A stretch of DNA of 64,000 nucleotides from an uncultured Candidatus Nitrosopumilus sp. (GTDB lineage Archaea; Thermoproteota; Nitrososphaeria; Nitrososphaerales; Nitrosopumilaceae), in contig CATOSM010000001.1 of assembly GCA_951812645.1 (NCBI GenBank), positions 1,095,560 through 1,159,559 on the forward strand, given 5' to 3'. Numbering within the stretch: the first letter of the stretch is position 1; every line of letters starts with the position of its first letter. The translations under genes and the position numbers were made by a program. This document shows, piece by piece, positions 1 to 7,443 of this stretch. Below the pieces are notes generated by a model, which searched no databases, was not told where the DNA came from, and was given only the letters and a program-made list of their open reading frames with translations.

Positions 1-86
1 ATAATTTTGTAAATGAAGAATGTAATTCTGTATCTATGGCTAAAAATTTTCTAAAAACATATGAAACAATTTTAGAAAAAAATTAA
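1..86 (+). CDS. C-terminal end of an upstream gene, possibly a glycosyltransferase
   Basis: An open frame enters from the left edge and stops with TAA at 84-86, giving about 27 residues. They end in an amphipathic helix-like tail (MAKNFLKTYETILEKN). Such a tail is common at the end of family 4 glycosyltransferases, and the following gene is also a sugar gene. This is too little sequence for a firm family call. The next gene starts 29 bases downstream on the same strand, so they may share a transcript. Confidence 0.4.
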   Translation, partial: NFVNEECNSVSMAKNFLKTYETILEKN

Positions 87-115
87 AATAAATACAAGAA
101 AAATAGCCTGAAAGA

Positions 116-1279
116 GTGAAAAAAGATTATTTCAATGATCCAGATATAAAATTTCCGGCTTATGTCCCATGGGTGTCAGATGATGATAAAAAATATGTGA
201 AAAATGCATTAGAGCAAAACATGCTTACTTTAGGCCCTCAATTAGAAAAATTTGAATCAGACTTTTGTAAATATACAAAAGCAAAATATGCAATTGCAGT
301 ATCAAATTGTACAGCTGCATTACATTTATCATTAATGACATTAGGTTTTAAAAAAAATGACGAAGTAATAATACCAGATCTCACTTTTGTTGCAGATGCA
401 AATGCAATTTTAGCTTGTAATGCAAAACCGGTGGTTGTAGATATTAACAAAAACGATTACTTCATATCAACATCTAATTTAAAAAAAAATATTACAAAAA
501 AAACTAAAGCAATTATTCCAGTTCATACTTATGGTCAAGTTTGTAATTTAGATGAAATATTAAAAATTGCTAAAGAAAATAATTTAAAAGTCATAGAAGA
601 TTGTGCTCATGCAATCGGGACATTTCATAAATCTAAACATGTTGGAACATTTGGTGATTCAGGATGTTTTTCATTTTATCCAACAAAAAACATTACAACA
701 GCAGAAGGAGGAATGGTAATTACCAATTCAAAAAAAATGGCTGAAAAAATAAGACAGTTACGTAGCCATGGAATGTCTAGATCTCTAAAAAGTCGTTATT
801 CTAGTGGATATCCTTGGATTTTTGAGATTAACGAGCCTGGATATAATTATAGATTAGACGAAATTCGAGCAGCTTTAGGAATATCACAACTTAAAAGAAT
901 TTCAAAAATAAATGAATTACGTAAAAAAGCAGCACGATATTATCATATAAATTTACAAAATATTCCAGGCATAGTATTGCCCGACATGGTTAACACAAAG
1001 AGTCACTCTTATCATTTATACACAATTAAAATCAGAAAACCATTTAAGTTATCTAGAAATCAATTATACAAAAAACTCAAAGAAGAAGGTATAAGAACAA
1101 CAGTTTATTGGATGCCAATTCATTTGTACAAAGCTTACAAAGAATTTTGTAAATTGTCAAATGTAAAAAATAGTTCTACAACATATGATGAAATATTAGC
1201 ATTGCCCTTATTTCCAAATATAGAAAAAAAACATCAAGACAAAGTTATTAGATGTATAAAGAATATCGATGAACAATGA
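116..1279 (+). CDS. DegT/DnrJ/EryC1/StrS family sugar aminotransferase
   Basis: PLP-dependent aminotransferase that probably converts a keto group of a nucleotide-linked sugar into an amino group, using an amino acid donor, in the cytoplasm. The 387-residue length is normal for the family. The fold's landmarks are visible: the SNCTAALH turn near residue 63, the EDCAHAIG stretch near 161 that holds the PLP-pairing Asp, and the Schiff-base lysine, probably K191 in FYPTKNITTAEGG. The start is GTG at 116. It opens an island of deoxysugar genes, and its stop overlaps the start of a ruined methyltransferase gene (1276), so the two once formed an operon. The sugar substrate cannot be read from sequence. 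A second, more distant paralogue lies at 13714-14802. Confidence 0.9.
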   Translation: MKKDYFNDPDIKFPAYVPWVSDDDKKYVKNALEQNMLTLGPQLEKFESDFCKYTKAKYAIAVSNCTAALHLSLMTLGFKKNDEVIIPDLTFVADANAILACNAKPVVVDINKNDYFISTSNLKKNITKKTKAIIPVHTYGQVCNLDEILKIAKENNLKVIEDCAHAIGTFHKSKHVGTFGDSGCFSFYPTKNITTAEGGMVITNSKKMAEKIRQLRSHGMSRSLKSRYSSGYPWIFEINEPGYNYRLDEIRAALGISQLKRISKINELRKKAARYYHINLQNIPGIVLPDMVNTKSHSYHLYTIKIRKPFKLSRNQLYKKLKEEGIRTTVYWMPIHLYKAYKEFCKLSNVKNSSTTYDEILALPLFPNIEKKHQDKVIRCIKNIDEQ

Positions 1280-1877
1280 CAGAAAGTAGTTTAGTAAAAT
1301 ATGGTCAAGAAATTTATTCAAAACATCCAGCATTAAGACCATTTCTAAGTTTTATTAGAAAAACTTTTTGAGAAATCAAAGTTTTCTGGATGTGTAATGA
1401 CAACTATTCATGAACCTCCTTGACTTGAGAATGAAGAAGGTGAAAAATTTGTTGAGATAAATGAATTTATTAAAGAAAATTTTATGTTTGATAAAAAAAA
1501 TTCAAGGCGTCACTCTTGAAATAACGAATGGTTTACTTTGGAGACATTGGAATGTAGCATATGCAATTAAACATGCAAAAAAATTTGCTAAAACTGAAAA
1601 TTATACATTAGTAGAATGTGGTGTAGAATGTGGTGTAGAATGTGGTGTAGAATGTGGTGTAGAATGTGGTGTAGAATGTGGATATACTGGATTTTTTTCC
1701 TCTAAGAACAATTTCAGAAAATGCTGAAAAATCAAACTTTTCTATGCATCTTTATTATGCATGGGAAAATATGCAAGAAGAGGGTCTTAGAAAGCGAATC
1801 TTGGCATGTAAATCTATATGAAAAATTAGATATGGATTTGACCAAAAAAATCTGAATGAATTTTCTGATAACATAGT
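1276..1877 (+). pseudogene. TylF-like sugar O-methyltransferase, 5' part of disrupted gene
   Basis: The remains begin with ATG at 1276, overlapping the previous stop (ATGA). The first frame ends after 31 codons at a TGA near 1369. Further pieces in other frames read as a class I SAM-dependent methyltransferase of the TylF/macrocin O-methyltransferase type: LEITNGLLWRHWNVAYA near 1515, the SAM-binding LVECG motif at 1608, then SMHLYYAWENMQEEGL and NLNEFSDNIV. At least three frame changes are needed, and the motif-I region has expanded into six copies of VECG. An insertion element then cuts the gene at about 1878. The remainder resumes at 2746. The normal role would be methylating a hydroxyl of a surface sugar; this copy cannot do so. 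Confidence 0.85.
1611..1681 (+). repeat. 12-bp tandem repeat expansion (about 5.9 copies)
   Basis: The unit GTAGAATGTGGT is repeated head to tail from 1611, with five perfect copies and a nearly complete sixth. It encodes repeated VECG and preserves frame. It lies exactly on the SAM-binding motif I of the broken methyltransferase gene, where one copy would be expected. Replication slippage is the simplest origin. Confidence 0.95.
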
Positions 1878-1881
1878 CAAC

Positions 1882-2454
1882 TCATCTTAAAACCCTGCAA
1901 TGCATCAAAAATGACGCAATGTTAACCAGCCCGGGATAATTTCCCGCGTTTATTTCATATCTTGTCCTGTGATATCCATTTTTTAGCCTGGCAAAGAACC
2001 TCCCCACTACAAACCTTGTCCTGTTGTAACTGTCCTTGCCTGCATCACTTGCCGTCCTGCTGTTTTTTCTAAGAGGAATGCACGGAATGATGTCTCTTGA
2101 TCTTACATAACTGCGGATTGGCTTTGAATCGCATCCCCTGTCTGCATAAGCTGAAACTATCTGTTCCATCATGGAATCATCTGCGAAATCCGAAGTTGAT
2201 TCCATCACGTCTGCAAATTTTGTACTGTCGTGAATGTCTGCAGGGCTCATTACGATTGATACTGGCAGGCCGGTACCGTCCACTGCAACATGTAATTTCG
2301 TGCCTGTGACTCTCGTGAATCCGTCATTCCTATAGAATTGCCCCTTTTTTAGAGGGAACTGATGATGAATCAATTGATGTTTTTTGCAGGTCAATCCTGC
2401 CCGATTTGTGTGCGGATTTGATTGCACGTCCCAAAATCTTTTTCCATGTGCCAA
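1882..2454 (-). pseudogene. IS5-like transposase, C-terminal catalytic frame, probably dead
   Basis: Second transposase frame, 190 residues as drawn, of which roughly residue 35 onward is homologous. It carries GTKLHVAVD, the second catalytic Asp in SAYADRG (D105), and RFVVGRFFARLKNGYHRTRYE. In this family the last stretch normally reads VERFFAWLK, and the Glu completes the DDE triad. Here that residue is Gly (G151), while the decayed sister copy still has VERFFAWLK. With the frame offset noted for the N-terminal part, this points to an inactive enzyme. The stop codon falls inside the left inverted repeat. Confidence 0.8.
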
Positions 2455-2665
2455 ACTCCTGCCATCTTCTTAACCTTGGATTGGCAGTTGAACCATCACC
2501 GCATGTTTTTGGCATCTCACTCCATCCGTATCCGGAAGCCAGCACGCAGATGATTCCATCTAGTATCATCCTGTCATTACTATGCGGACGTCCCGTACCG
2601 GCGGGTTTTGGAATGTGCGGTTTTATGGCATCCCGTTGCTTGTCTGTCAATTCTTGAAATTGCAT
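2330..2665 (-). CDS. IS5-like transposase, N-terminal frame
   Basis: First reading frame of the element's transposase, 111 residues from ATG at 2665. It has the helix-turn-helix-like N-terminal region of IS5-type transposases (LTDKQRDAIKPHIPKP, then GRPHSNDRMILDGIICVLASG) and reaches the first catalytic Asp in the SIDSSSVPSKKG stretch near residue 98. It runs into a stop just after an A6G4 run. The rest of the protein is in another frame (1882-2454). Many IS5-group elements join two frames by ribosomal frameshifting at such a run. Here the downstream frame is offset by +1 (or -2), whereas the sister copy needs -1, which suggests an added one-base deletion in this copy. Confidence 0.8.
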   Translation of the reverse strand: MQFQELTDKQRDAIKPHIPKPAGTGRPHSNDRMILDGIICVLASGYGWSEMPKTCGDGSTANPRLRRWQEFGTWKKILGRAIKSAHKSGRIDLQKTSIDSSSVPSKKGAIL

Positions 2666-2745
2666 GGGATTACCTTAAACTGCGTTATTCATAGATCCAG
2701 TTGATCCCCAAATATTGTCCAAATGGTTAGTTTTAAGACGAGTTG

Positions 2746-3017
2746 AGTATATCATAAAGGCCAGATTCCTTAAATAAAGAGCCTGAGGCTCCAGATTCAA
2801 TTTTTTGTCTGCACATAGATCTTAATTCTTCAAAACCAACATTAGATGCCTTAGAATTTTTTTATCCAAGACTAGTTTCTGGAGGAGTAATTCTATTTGA
2901 TGGTTATGGATGGGATCAGTATGAAGATATAAAAAATACTATCGAATTATTTTTCGAGAAAAAACAGGAATTCTCATGAAGCTGCCTACATGACAAGCAA
3001 TTTATTTTCATAAATAA
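2746..3017 (+). pseudogene. TylF-like sugar O-methyltransferase, 3' part of disrupted gene
   Basis: Continuation of the methyltransferase after the insertion element. One frame reads KEPEAPDSIFCLHIDLNS, then PTLDALEFFYPRLVSGGVI and LFDGYGWDQYEDIK, which is the conserved C-terminal half of TylF-type methyltransferases, with the metal and sugar-binding region HIDLNSSKPTLD. A frame change near 2977 leads to KLPT-stop-QAIYFHK and the natural stop at 3015-3017. The family ending is typically LPTGQ.IYF, so the in-frame TGA here probably replaced a GGA glycine codon. Decay therefore continued on both sides of the insertion. Confidence 0.85.
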
Positions 3018-3026
3018 TAATATTTT

Positions 3027-4049
3027 TTAAATTATTTCATCTAAAGTGACAAGGCGCTTTTCATTATTTGAAATTCTATGTGCTTCCATTACTTTAGCTT
3101 GATTTTTCAATTCATTTTCAAAATTAATTTTAGATTTTTGTTTTCCAGATATATCTAAACAAAATTCATTAATCATTTCAAGAAAGTGATCTACGGGAGC
3201 AATTTTATAATTTTCATCTTTTTTTGAATTCCAATCAGGGTTATAGCTATATTGCAGTCTAACATTAGTTTCAAAATCTTTCGGGACAGAATATGCTCTT
3301 TCTAATGAAATTGTACCTTTTGAACCCCATATACCATATTGCGCTTGATAATAATTACCATTCCCATAAGTTATTGAAGCAGAATTACCATTTTGAAAAA
3401 TCATATAAGATGTTCCTTTTACATCTACACCAATTTTTGAATCCATAATTAAATTACATGAAACACTCACAGGTTCGTTTTCAAAGATCATTCTACTTGC
3501 AGCGATTGGATAACATCCAGAATCATTCAAAAAACCTCCACCAAGATCTTTATTATAACGAATATCTCCTTCTGGAAATGCAGGAAAGCCGAATTTCCCA
3601 TCAAATGAAAGTAAGTCTCCTATCATTTTGTTATTAATTAATTCTTTAACTTTTTTATGTTGAGGATGGAATTTAAACATAAAGCCTTCCATAAGTCTAA
3701 CATTATTTTGTTTTGAAGATTCAATCATTTTTTTTGCAGATTCAAATGAAACAGTAGAAGATTTCTCACAATAGATATGTTTTCCTTCTAAAGATGCTTT
3801 AATTGACCATTCTTCATGAGTTCCAATTGGAGTTGAAATGTATACAGCATCAACGTCATTATCTGAAAGTACATCTTGAAAAGTACCAAATTTTTTGCAA
3901 GCGAATTGTTTTGCAAATTCTTCTGCTTTTTCAATAGATCTACTACCAATAAATTCTAATTCTGTAAAGTCTGATCTAATTATTCCAGGAATTACTGAAC
4001 GTTTTGCTATTCTTGAACAACCAATAATTCCAAATCTAATAGGAGTCAA
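3027..4049 (-). CDS. Gfo/Idh/MocA family oxidoreductase, likely NDP-keto-sugar reductase
   Basis: NAD(P)-dependent sugar oxidoreductase of 340 residues, normal for the family. The N-terminal Rossmann motif is GIIGCSRIA at residues 7-15. The usual EKP loop reads EKS at 95-97. The C-terminal domain has GGGFLNDSGCYPI near 170-182, where family members keep catalytic Asp and His/Tyr residues. It lies five bases downstream of an NDP-hexose 2,3-dehydratase on the same strand. In antibiotic deoxysugar pathways (TylX3/TylC1, KijB/KijD10-like) exactly these two activities act in turn: dehydration at C2-C3, then reduction of the C3 ketone. A 3-ketoreductase role is therefore inferred from context. Other family members oxidise UDP-GlcNAc-type sugars, so the direction is not certain. 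Confidence 0.85.
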   Translation of the reverse strand: MTPIRFGIIGCSRIAKRSVIPGIIRSDFTELEFIGSRSIEKAEEFAKQFACKKFGTFQDVLSDNDVDAVYISTPIGTHEEWSIKASLEGKHIYCEKSSTVSFESAKKMIESSKQNNVRLMEGFMFKFHPQHKKVKELINNKMIGDLLSFDGKFGFPAFPEGDIRYNKDLGGGFLNDSGCYPIAASRMIFENEPVSVSCNLIMDSKIGVDVKGTSYMIFQNGNSASITYGNGNYYQAQYGIWGSKGTISLERAYSVPKDFETNVRLQYSYNPDWNSKKDENYKIAPVDHFLEMINEFCLDISGKQKSKINFENELKNQAKVMEAHRISNNEKRLVTLDEII

Positions 4050-4054
4050 TTTTT

Positions 4055-4804
4055 CTACAAATAGGATATAATACCTCTTACGTGTGGACCTACAAAGTTT
4101 TCAATTTTTAGTAATTGTTTGATTTGATATAGGGTTACCCAAATGAAATAGTCAGGTATTTCAAATTTTTCATCCTTATCCACTTCTACAATCATATTGA
4201 AATTAGATTTTAAATAAAATCTTCCACCGTCCTCGGATTGCCATTTTGCATAAATTATCTTTGCATTTTTTGGATTATCAAAGTACTCTGCAAAAAGAGG
4301 CCTCGCTCCACCATGTGCTTTTAGCAGATTACTTGTAGTAGCTTGAAGAGTTGGAGATAATTGTAGTTTTCCAATATTTCCGGGTTCAGCTTTTGCTTGG
4401 AGTAAGTAATGTGGGATTCCATTAAATTTTTTCATTAATAATCCAAGGATGCCACCAGGATTTTTTGCAATTATAGGCTGAGTCCATCCTTTTTTTCCAA
4501 CTTCACGATCAAATGTGTTAGAAGCCTTAATTCCAATAATTTCAAAAAAACCATCTGAATCATGATGTATATTTCCAGACTTTTCATTCACATTCCATTT
4601 TTCTAAATCATTTATACCAATCTCTTCTACAATCATATCTGATTGTTTTCTTTTTTCGTTAAACCAATCAATAATGTAATCAAGTTTATGGTATTGATTA
4701 TCATCTCTAATTGATTCTAACATTGTTTCAATTCTAGAATCAATTTCAGAACTTTGATCATAATCATGTTCTTTTAAAATTTCTTTTATTTCCTCTACAA
4801 TCAT
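4055..4804 (-). CDS. NDP-hexose 2,3-dehydratase family protein, single-repeat form
   Basis: Probable NDP-4-keto-6-deoxyhexose 2,3-dehydratase, which removes water across C2-C3 to start 2-deoxysugar synthesis. The family signatures are clear: HHDSDGFFEIIG near 80, GWTQPII at 106-112, LLQAKAEPGN at 134-143 and LQLSPTLQATTSN at 147-159, then LFAEYF. Known enzymes (EvaA, TylX3) are about 450-480 residues and contain this unit twice; this protein of 249 residues has it once, so it would have to act as a dimer of single units or do something different. It is followed immediately by the putative 3-ketoreductase. It starts at ATG 4804, and a divergent glycosyltransferase begins 93 bases away. Confidence 0.85.
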   Translation of the reverse strand: MIVEEIKEILKEHDYDQSSEIDSRIETMLESIRDDNQYHKLDYIIDWFNEKRKQSDMIVEEIGINDLEKWNVNEKSGNIHHDSDGFFEIIGIKASNTFDREVGKKGWTQPIIAKNPGGILGLLMKKFNGIPHYLLQAKAEPGNIGKLQLSPTLQATTSNLLKAHGGARPLFAEYFDNPKNAKIIYAKWQSEDGGRFYLKSNFNMIVEVDKDEKFEIPDYFIWVTLYQIKQLLKIENFVGPHVRGIISYL

Positions 4805-4897
4805 GTTAATTCTTAAAATGCTGTCTAATTATATCTTCTATTAGAATGAAATTAATAAACCTTATAGAATACAATGGATGATATTTCATAAGTATTA

Positions 4898-5800
4898 GTG
4901 ATTAAATTGGAGATAGCTATTGGTATTCCTGCATATAATGAAGAAAAAAATATCGCTTCAATTATTTTAAAATTAAAAAAAATTGCAAATAAAATTATTG
5001 TGTGTGACGATGGATCAAATGATCTAACTGGCAAAATAGCAGAAGAATTAGGAGCAATAGTGATTAAACATGATAGAAATTTAGGATATGGAGCTGGAAT
5101 AGGAAGTATTTTTCTTAAAGCTAAGGAAATTAATGTAGATGCTTTAGTTACATTTGATGCAGATGGGCAACATCAGATTAAAGATATCGAAATGGTTTTA
5201 GAACCAATCAAAGACAACAATGCAGATATTGTAATTGGTTCAAGGTTTCTTAATGAGGGTGACACTAAAGAAGTTCCAGAATATAGAAAAATAGGAATTA
5301 AAGCAATCACTAAATTAACTAATGCTTCATTAAATGAAAAATTAACTGACTCACAAAGTGGATTTAGAGCATATAATCAAAAAGTTCTAAATGAAATTAC
5401 TCCTTCAGATCAAGGAATGGGGGTGTCAACAGAAATTTTAATCAAAGCAAATTCAAAAAAATTTAAGATTGTTGAAGTGCCAATCAAAGTTTTGTATGAT
5501 GGTGATACATCTACACATAATCCAGTATCTCACGGATCATCAGTTATTCTAAGTACAATGAAATTCATTTCAATAGAACATCCTCTAAAATTTTATGGAA
5601 TTCCAGGATTGGGATTTTTAATTTCAGGATTATTTTTTATTCTTTGGACACTACAAATATTTGGTGAATCTAGACAAATTATTACCAATATTTCATTAAT
5701 AGGTATAGGGACTACAATATTGGGAACTATACTCATGGTAACTGCAATTTCGTTGTTCTCATTAGTAACAGTTGTAAAAGAACGTAATAGCAATCAATGA
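4898..5800 (+). CDS. Family 2 glycosyltransferase, dolichol-phosphate mannosyltransferase-like, with C-terminal membrane helices
   Basis: GT-A fold transferase that probably moves a sugar from a nucleotide donor to a polyprenyl/dolichol phosphate at the inner membrane face. The 300-residue protein starts at GTG 4898. Residues 5-16 (EIAIGIPAYNEE), CDDGSND at 36-42 and the metal-binding DADGQH at 87-92 are the family's nucleotide and Mn/Mg sites; DSQSGFRAYN near 155 is typical of DPM1-like proteins. Two hydrophobic helices follow, about 233-253 and 265-290, as in archaeal DPM1 relatives with membrane tails. The product could feed the GT39-like enzyme at 9805-11394, which would use a lipid-linked sugar donor. 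That link is inferred from family roles. Confidence 0.88.
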   Translation: MIKLEIAIGIPAYNEEKNIASIILKLKKIANKIIVCDDGSNDLTGKIAEELGAIVIKHDRNLGYGAGIGSIFLKAKEINVDALVTFDADGQHQIKDIEMVLEPIKDNNADIVIGSRFLNEGDTKEVPEYRKIGIKAITKLTNASLNEKLTDSQSGFRAYNQKVLNEITPSDQGMGVSTEILIKANSKKFKIVEVPIKVLYDGDTSTHNPVSHGSSVILSTMKFISIEHPLKFYGIPGLGFLISGLFFILWTLQIFGESRQIITNISLIGIGTTILGTILMVTAISLFSLVTVVKERNSNQ

Positions 5801-5829
5801 AAAATAATAATTTTTTATTTAAATAAATA

Positions 5830-7329
5830 CTACTTTAATTTAGTTTTAATTTCATTAATAATTGAATTAAACAATTGTTTTGTTTTCATATCTAAAATAT
5901 ATGTAAATAATAGATAACCTCCTATTGCTAATCCACTAAATAAGAAAAGATTAGGCAGGAATTCAATAATTTTTTCATTATATTCTAAATATTGTTCTGT
6001 TAAAAGATAGACAGGTCCAAAAGTAAATATGCAGATAATTAGATATTTTATGACTCGTTTAGAATCAATTGTGATTTCGAAATTACGTCGAACTAAAATA
6101 TACAAGTATAGGGTTGTTGGGATAGAAATAAGGAATCCCAATAATACCCAATAAACCAATAATTCAAATTCAAAATCAGTTGAACTTAAAAAGATCAATC
6201 CGCCAATTAACAAAGTTACATATGCACTATTTTGGATTAAACAAATTGTAGGAATAATAAACAATTTACTTTTTGCATAATTTTTAAAAGTTGATTTTGA
6301 ATCGAGATCAACTTTTTCAGCACCTGTAATGAATTGTGCAAATGCTTTATTGAAAGTGTCTAAAATTACTCTCATAGTCATGATTAATACTAACGGAGCG
6401 GCAATTTCATAAATTGGATTTAATGCAAATAATCCAGGTTTTGCAAATGTTATAGAAAGCGCAGCTAAAGGAATTGCAAAATAAAAAATTTGTGTGATGT
6501 TATCTTGTAAATAATCTGCTTTTCCACCACCTAATAGTTTAGAGTATACCGCAGCAGAGATAGAACCTGAATGTACAGCCAATGTAGAAACACTCAAAGC
6601 CGCACCATAATACGCAAGACCAATTACACTTCCAGTAATTACGGAAAAAATTAAGATGTCTAGTGATCTAAATAATGAACCAATTGCAGGGTAAAGTGAA
6701 ATCCATGAAAGTTTTATCCATTTCTGTAGAAATTCTTTTTTTATTTTACCCATAATCTTTTCTTTGGCAGAAAAACTAAGGAATGCAATACTTGGAATAT
6801 GAGCTAAAAATACTGCGAGGATTACTCCAGAAACACCAAAATCTAAAAAATAAATAAAAATCATTGCTAAAGGAATTTTTGAAGCTTCAAGAGAAAATTG
6901 ACCTATGCTTGTAGCATGTGGCTTAAATCCCATATTTATTGAACCAAGAAGTCCATTCAAAAATGAAATAGGAACAAGTAAAACGCCAAAGAATAGAATC
7001 TGTTGATCGGCGTCAGTTTGATGACTAGTGAAAAACGCTACTAAAAGATAAATCGAAATTCCTATGGATGAAAATAAACCATTAGCAAAAATGGCTGTCT
7101 TACCTGATTTCTCCCCTCTTGCAATTTCTCGAGTTACCCAATAGGATGTCATAGGTTGAATTATAGCTGTATACATGATTAATCCATTAATTAAATTCCA
7201 AGTACCATATTCTTGAGAAGTTAAGCTCCTAGTTACTATCAACATGAATGCTAATCCAGTAAAAATTGTAATAATTCCAATAATGAAGAAAAACAATCCA
7301 GAATATGTTACACGGATATTAGACATCAT
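5830..7329 (-). CDS. Polysaccharide/oligosaccharide flippase (Wzx/MATE-like)
   Basis: Integral membrane protein of 499 residues with about 12-14 hydrophobic helices spread along its length, the layout of polysaccharide transporters of the MOP superfamily. The N-terminus (FFFIIGIITIFTGLAFMLIV, then LTSQEYGTWNLINGL) matches the usual opening of Wzx/RfbX proteins. Its likely role is moving lipid-linked oligosaccharide across the membrane so that it can be attached to S-layer or other surface proteins. No soluble domain is attached. It lies between a glycosyltransferase and a sulfatase-fold enzyme in the glycan island. The transported glycan is unknown. Confidence 0.88.
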   Translation of the reverse strand: MMSNIRVTYSGLFFFIIGIITIFTGLAFMLIVTRSLTSQEYGTWNLINGLIMYTAIIQPMTSYWVTREIARGEKSGKTAIFANGLFSSIGISIYLLVAFFTSHQTDADQQILFFGVLLVPISFLNGLLGSINMGFKPHATSIGQFSLEASKIPLAMIFIYFLDFGVSGVILAVFLAHIPSIAFLSFSAKEKIMGKIKKEFLQKWIKLSWISLYPAIGSLFRSLDILIFSVITGSVIGLAYYGAALSVSTLAVHSGSISAAVYSKLLGGGKADYLQDNITQIFYFAIPLAALSITFAKPGLFALNPIYEIAAPLVLIMTMRVILDTFNKAFAQFITGAEKVDLDSKSTFKNYAKSKLFIIPTICLIQNSAYVTLLIGGLIFLSSTDFEFELLVYWVLLGFLISIPTTLYLYILVRRNFEITIDSKRVIKYLIICIFTFGPVYLLTEQYLEYNEKIIEFLPNLFLFSGLAIGGYLLFTYILDMKTKQLFNSIINEIKTKLK

Positions 7330-7443
7330 TTACGTAGATAGTATGGTTATTCATAATGTTTTATCATCTTTTAGTATCAAAGCCATCATGAATGATTATG
7401 AGATAAAAAATTTGCTTATAAGTAAATTCTTTTGAAATTATTT

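Larger units (their letters stand above)
1878..2745 (-). mobile_element. IS5-like insertion sequence, copy 1 (about 868 bp)
   Basis: The ends are 16-bp inverted repeats with one mismatch: CAACTCATCTTAAAAC at 1878-1893 and its complement at 2730-2745. Between them lie two overlapping transposase frames on the minus strand. The element is visibly richer in G+C than the surrounding genes. It sits inside the methyltransferase pseudogene, whose 3' part continues at 2746, so insertion into the gene is direct. TA dinucleotides occur two to three bases outside each end, but I cannot fix a target duplication with certainty. A related, more decayed element lies at 8910-9784 in the opposite orientation. 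Confidence 0.9.

Noticed and set aside
1611-1681. CRISPR-like array
   Set aside because: Direct 12-bp units without spacers inside a coding region; no Cas genes nearby. The 18-bp dnaK repeat is likewise coding.
1461-1727. Independent 88-residue gene with VECG repeats
   Set aside because: It is one frame of the broken methyltransferase; flanking frames carry the rest of the same protein family.
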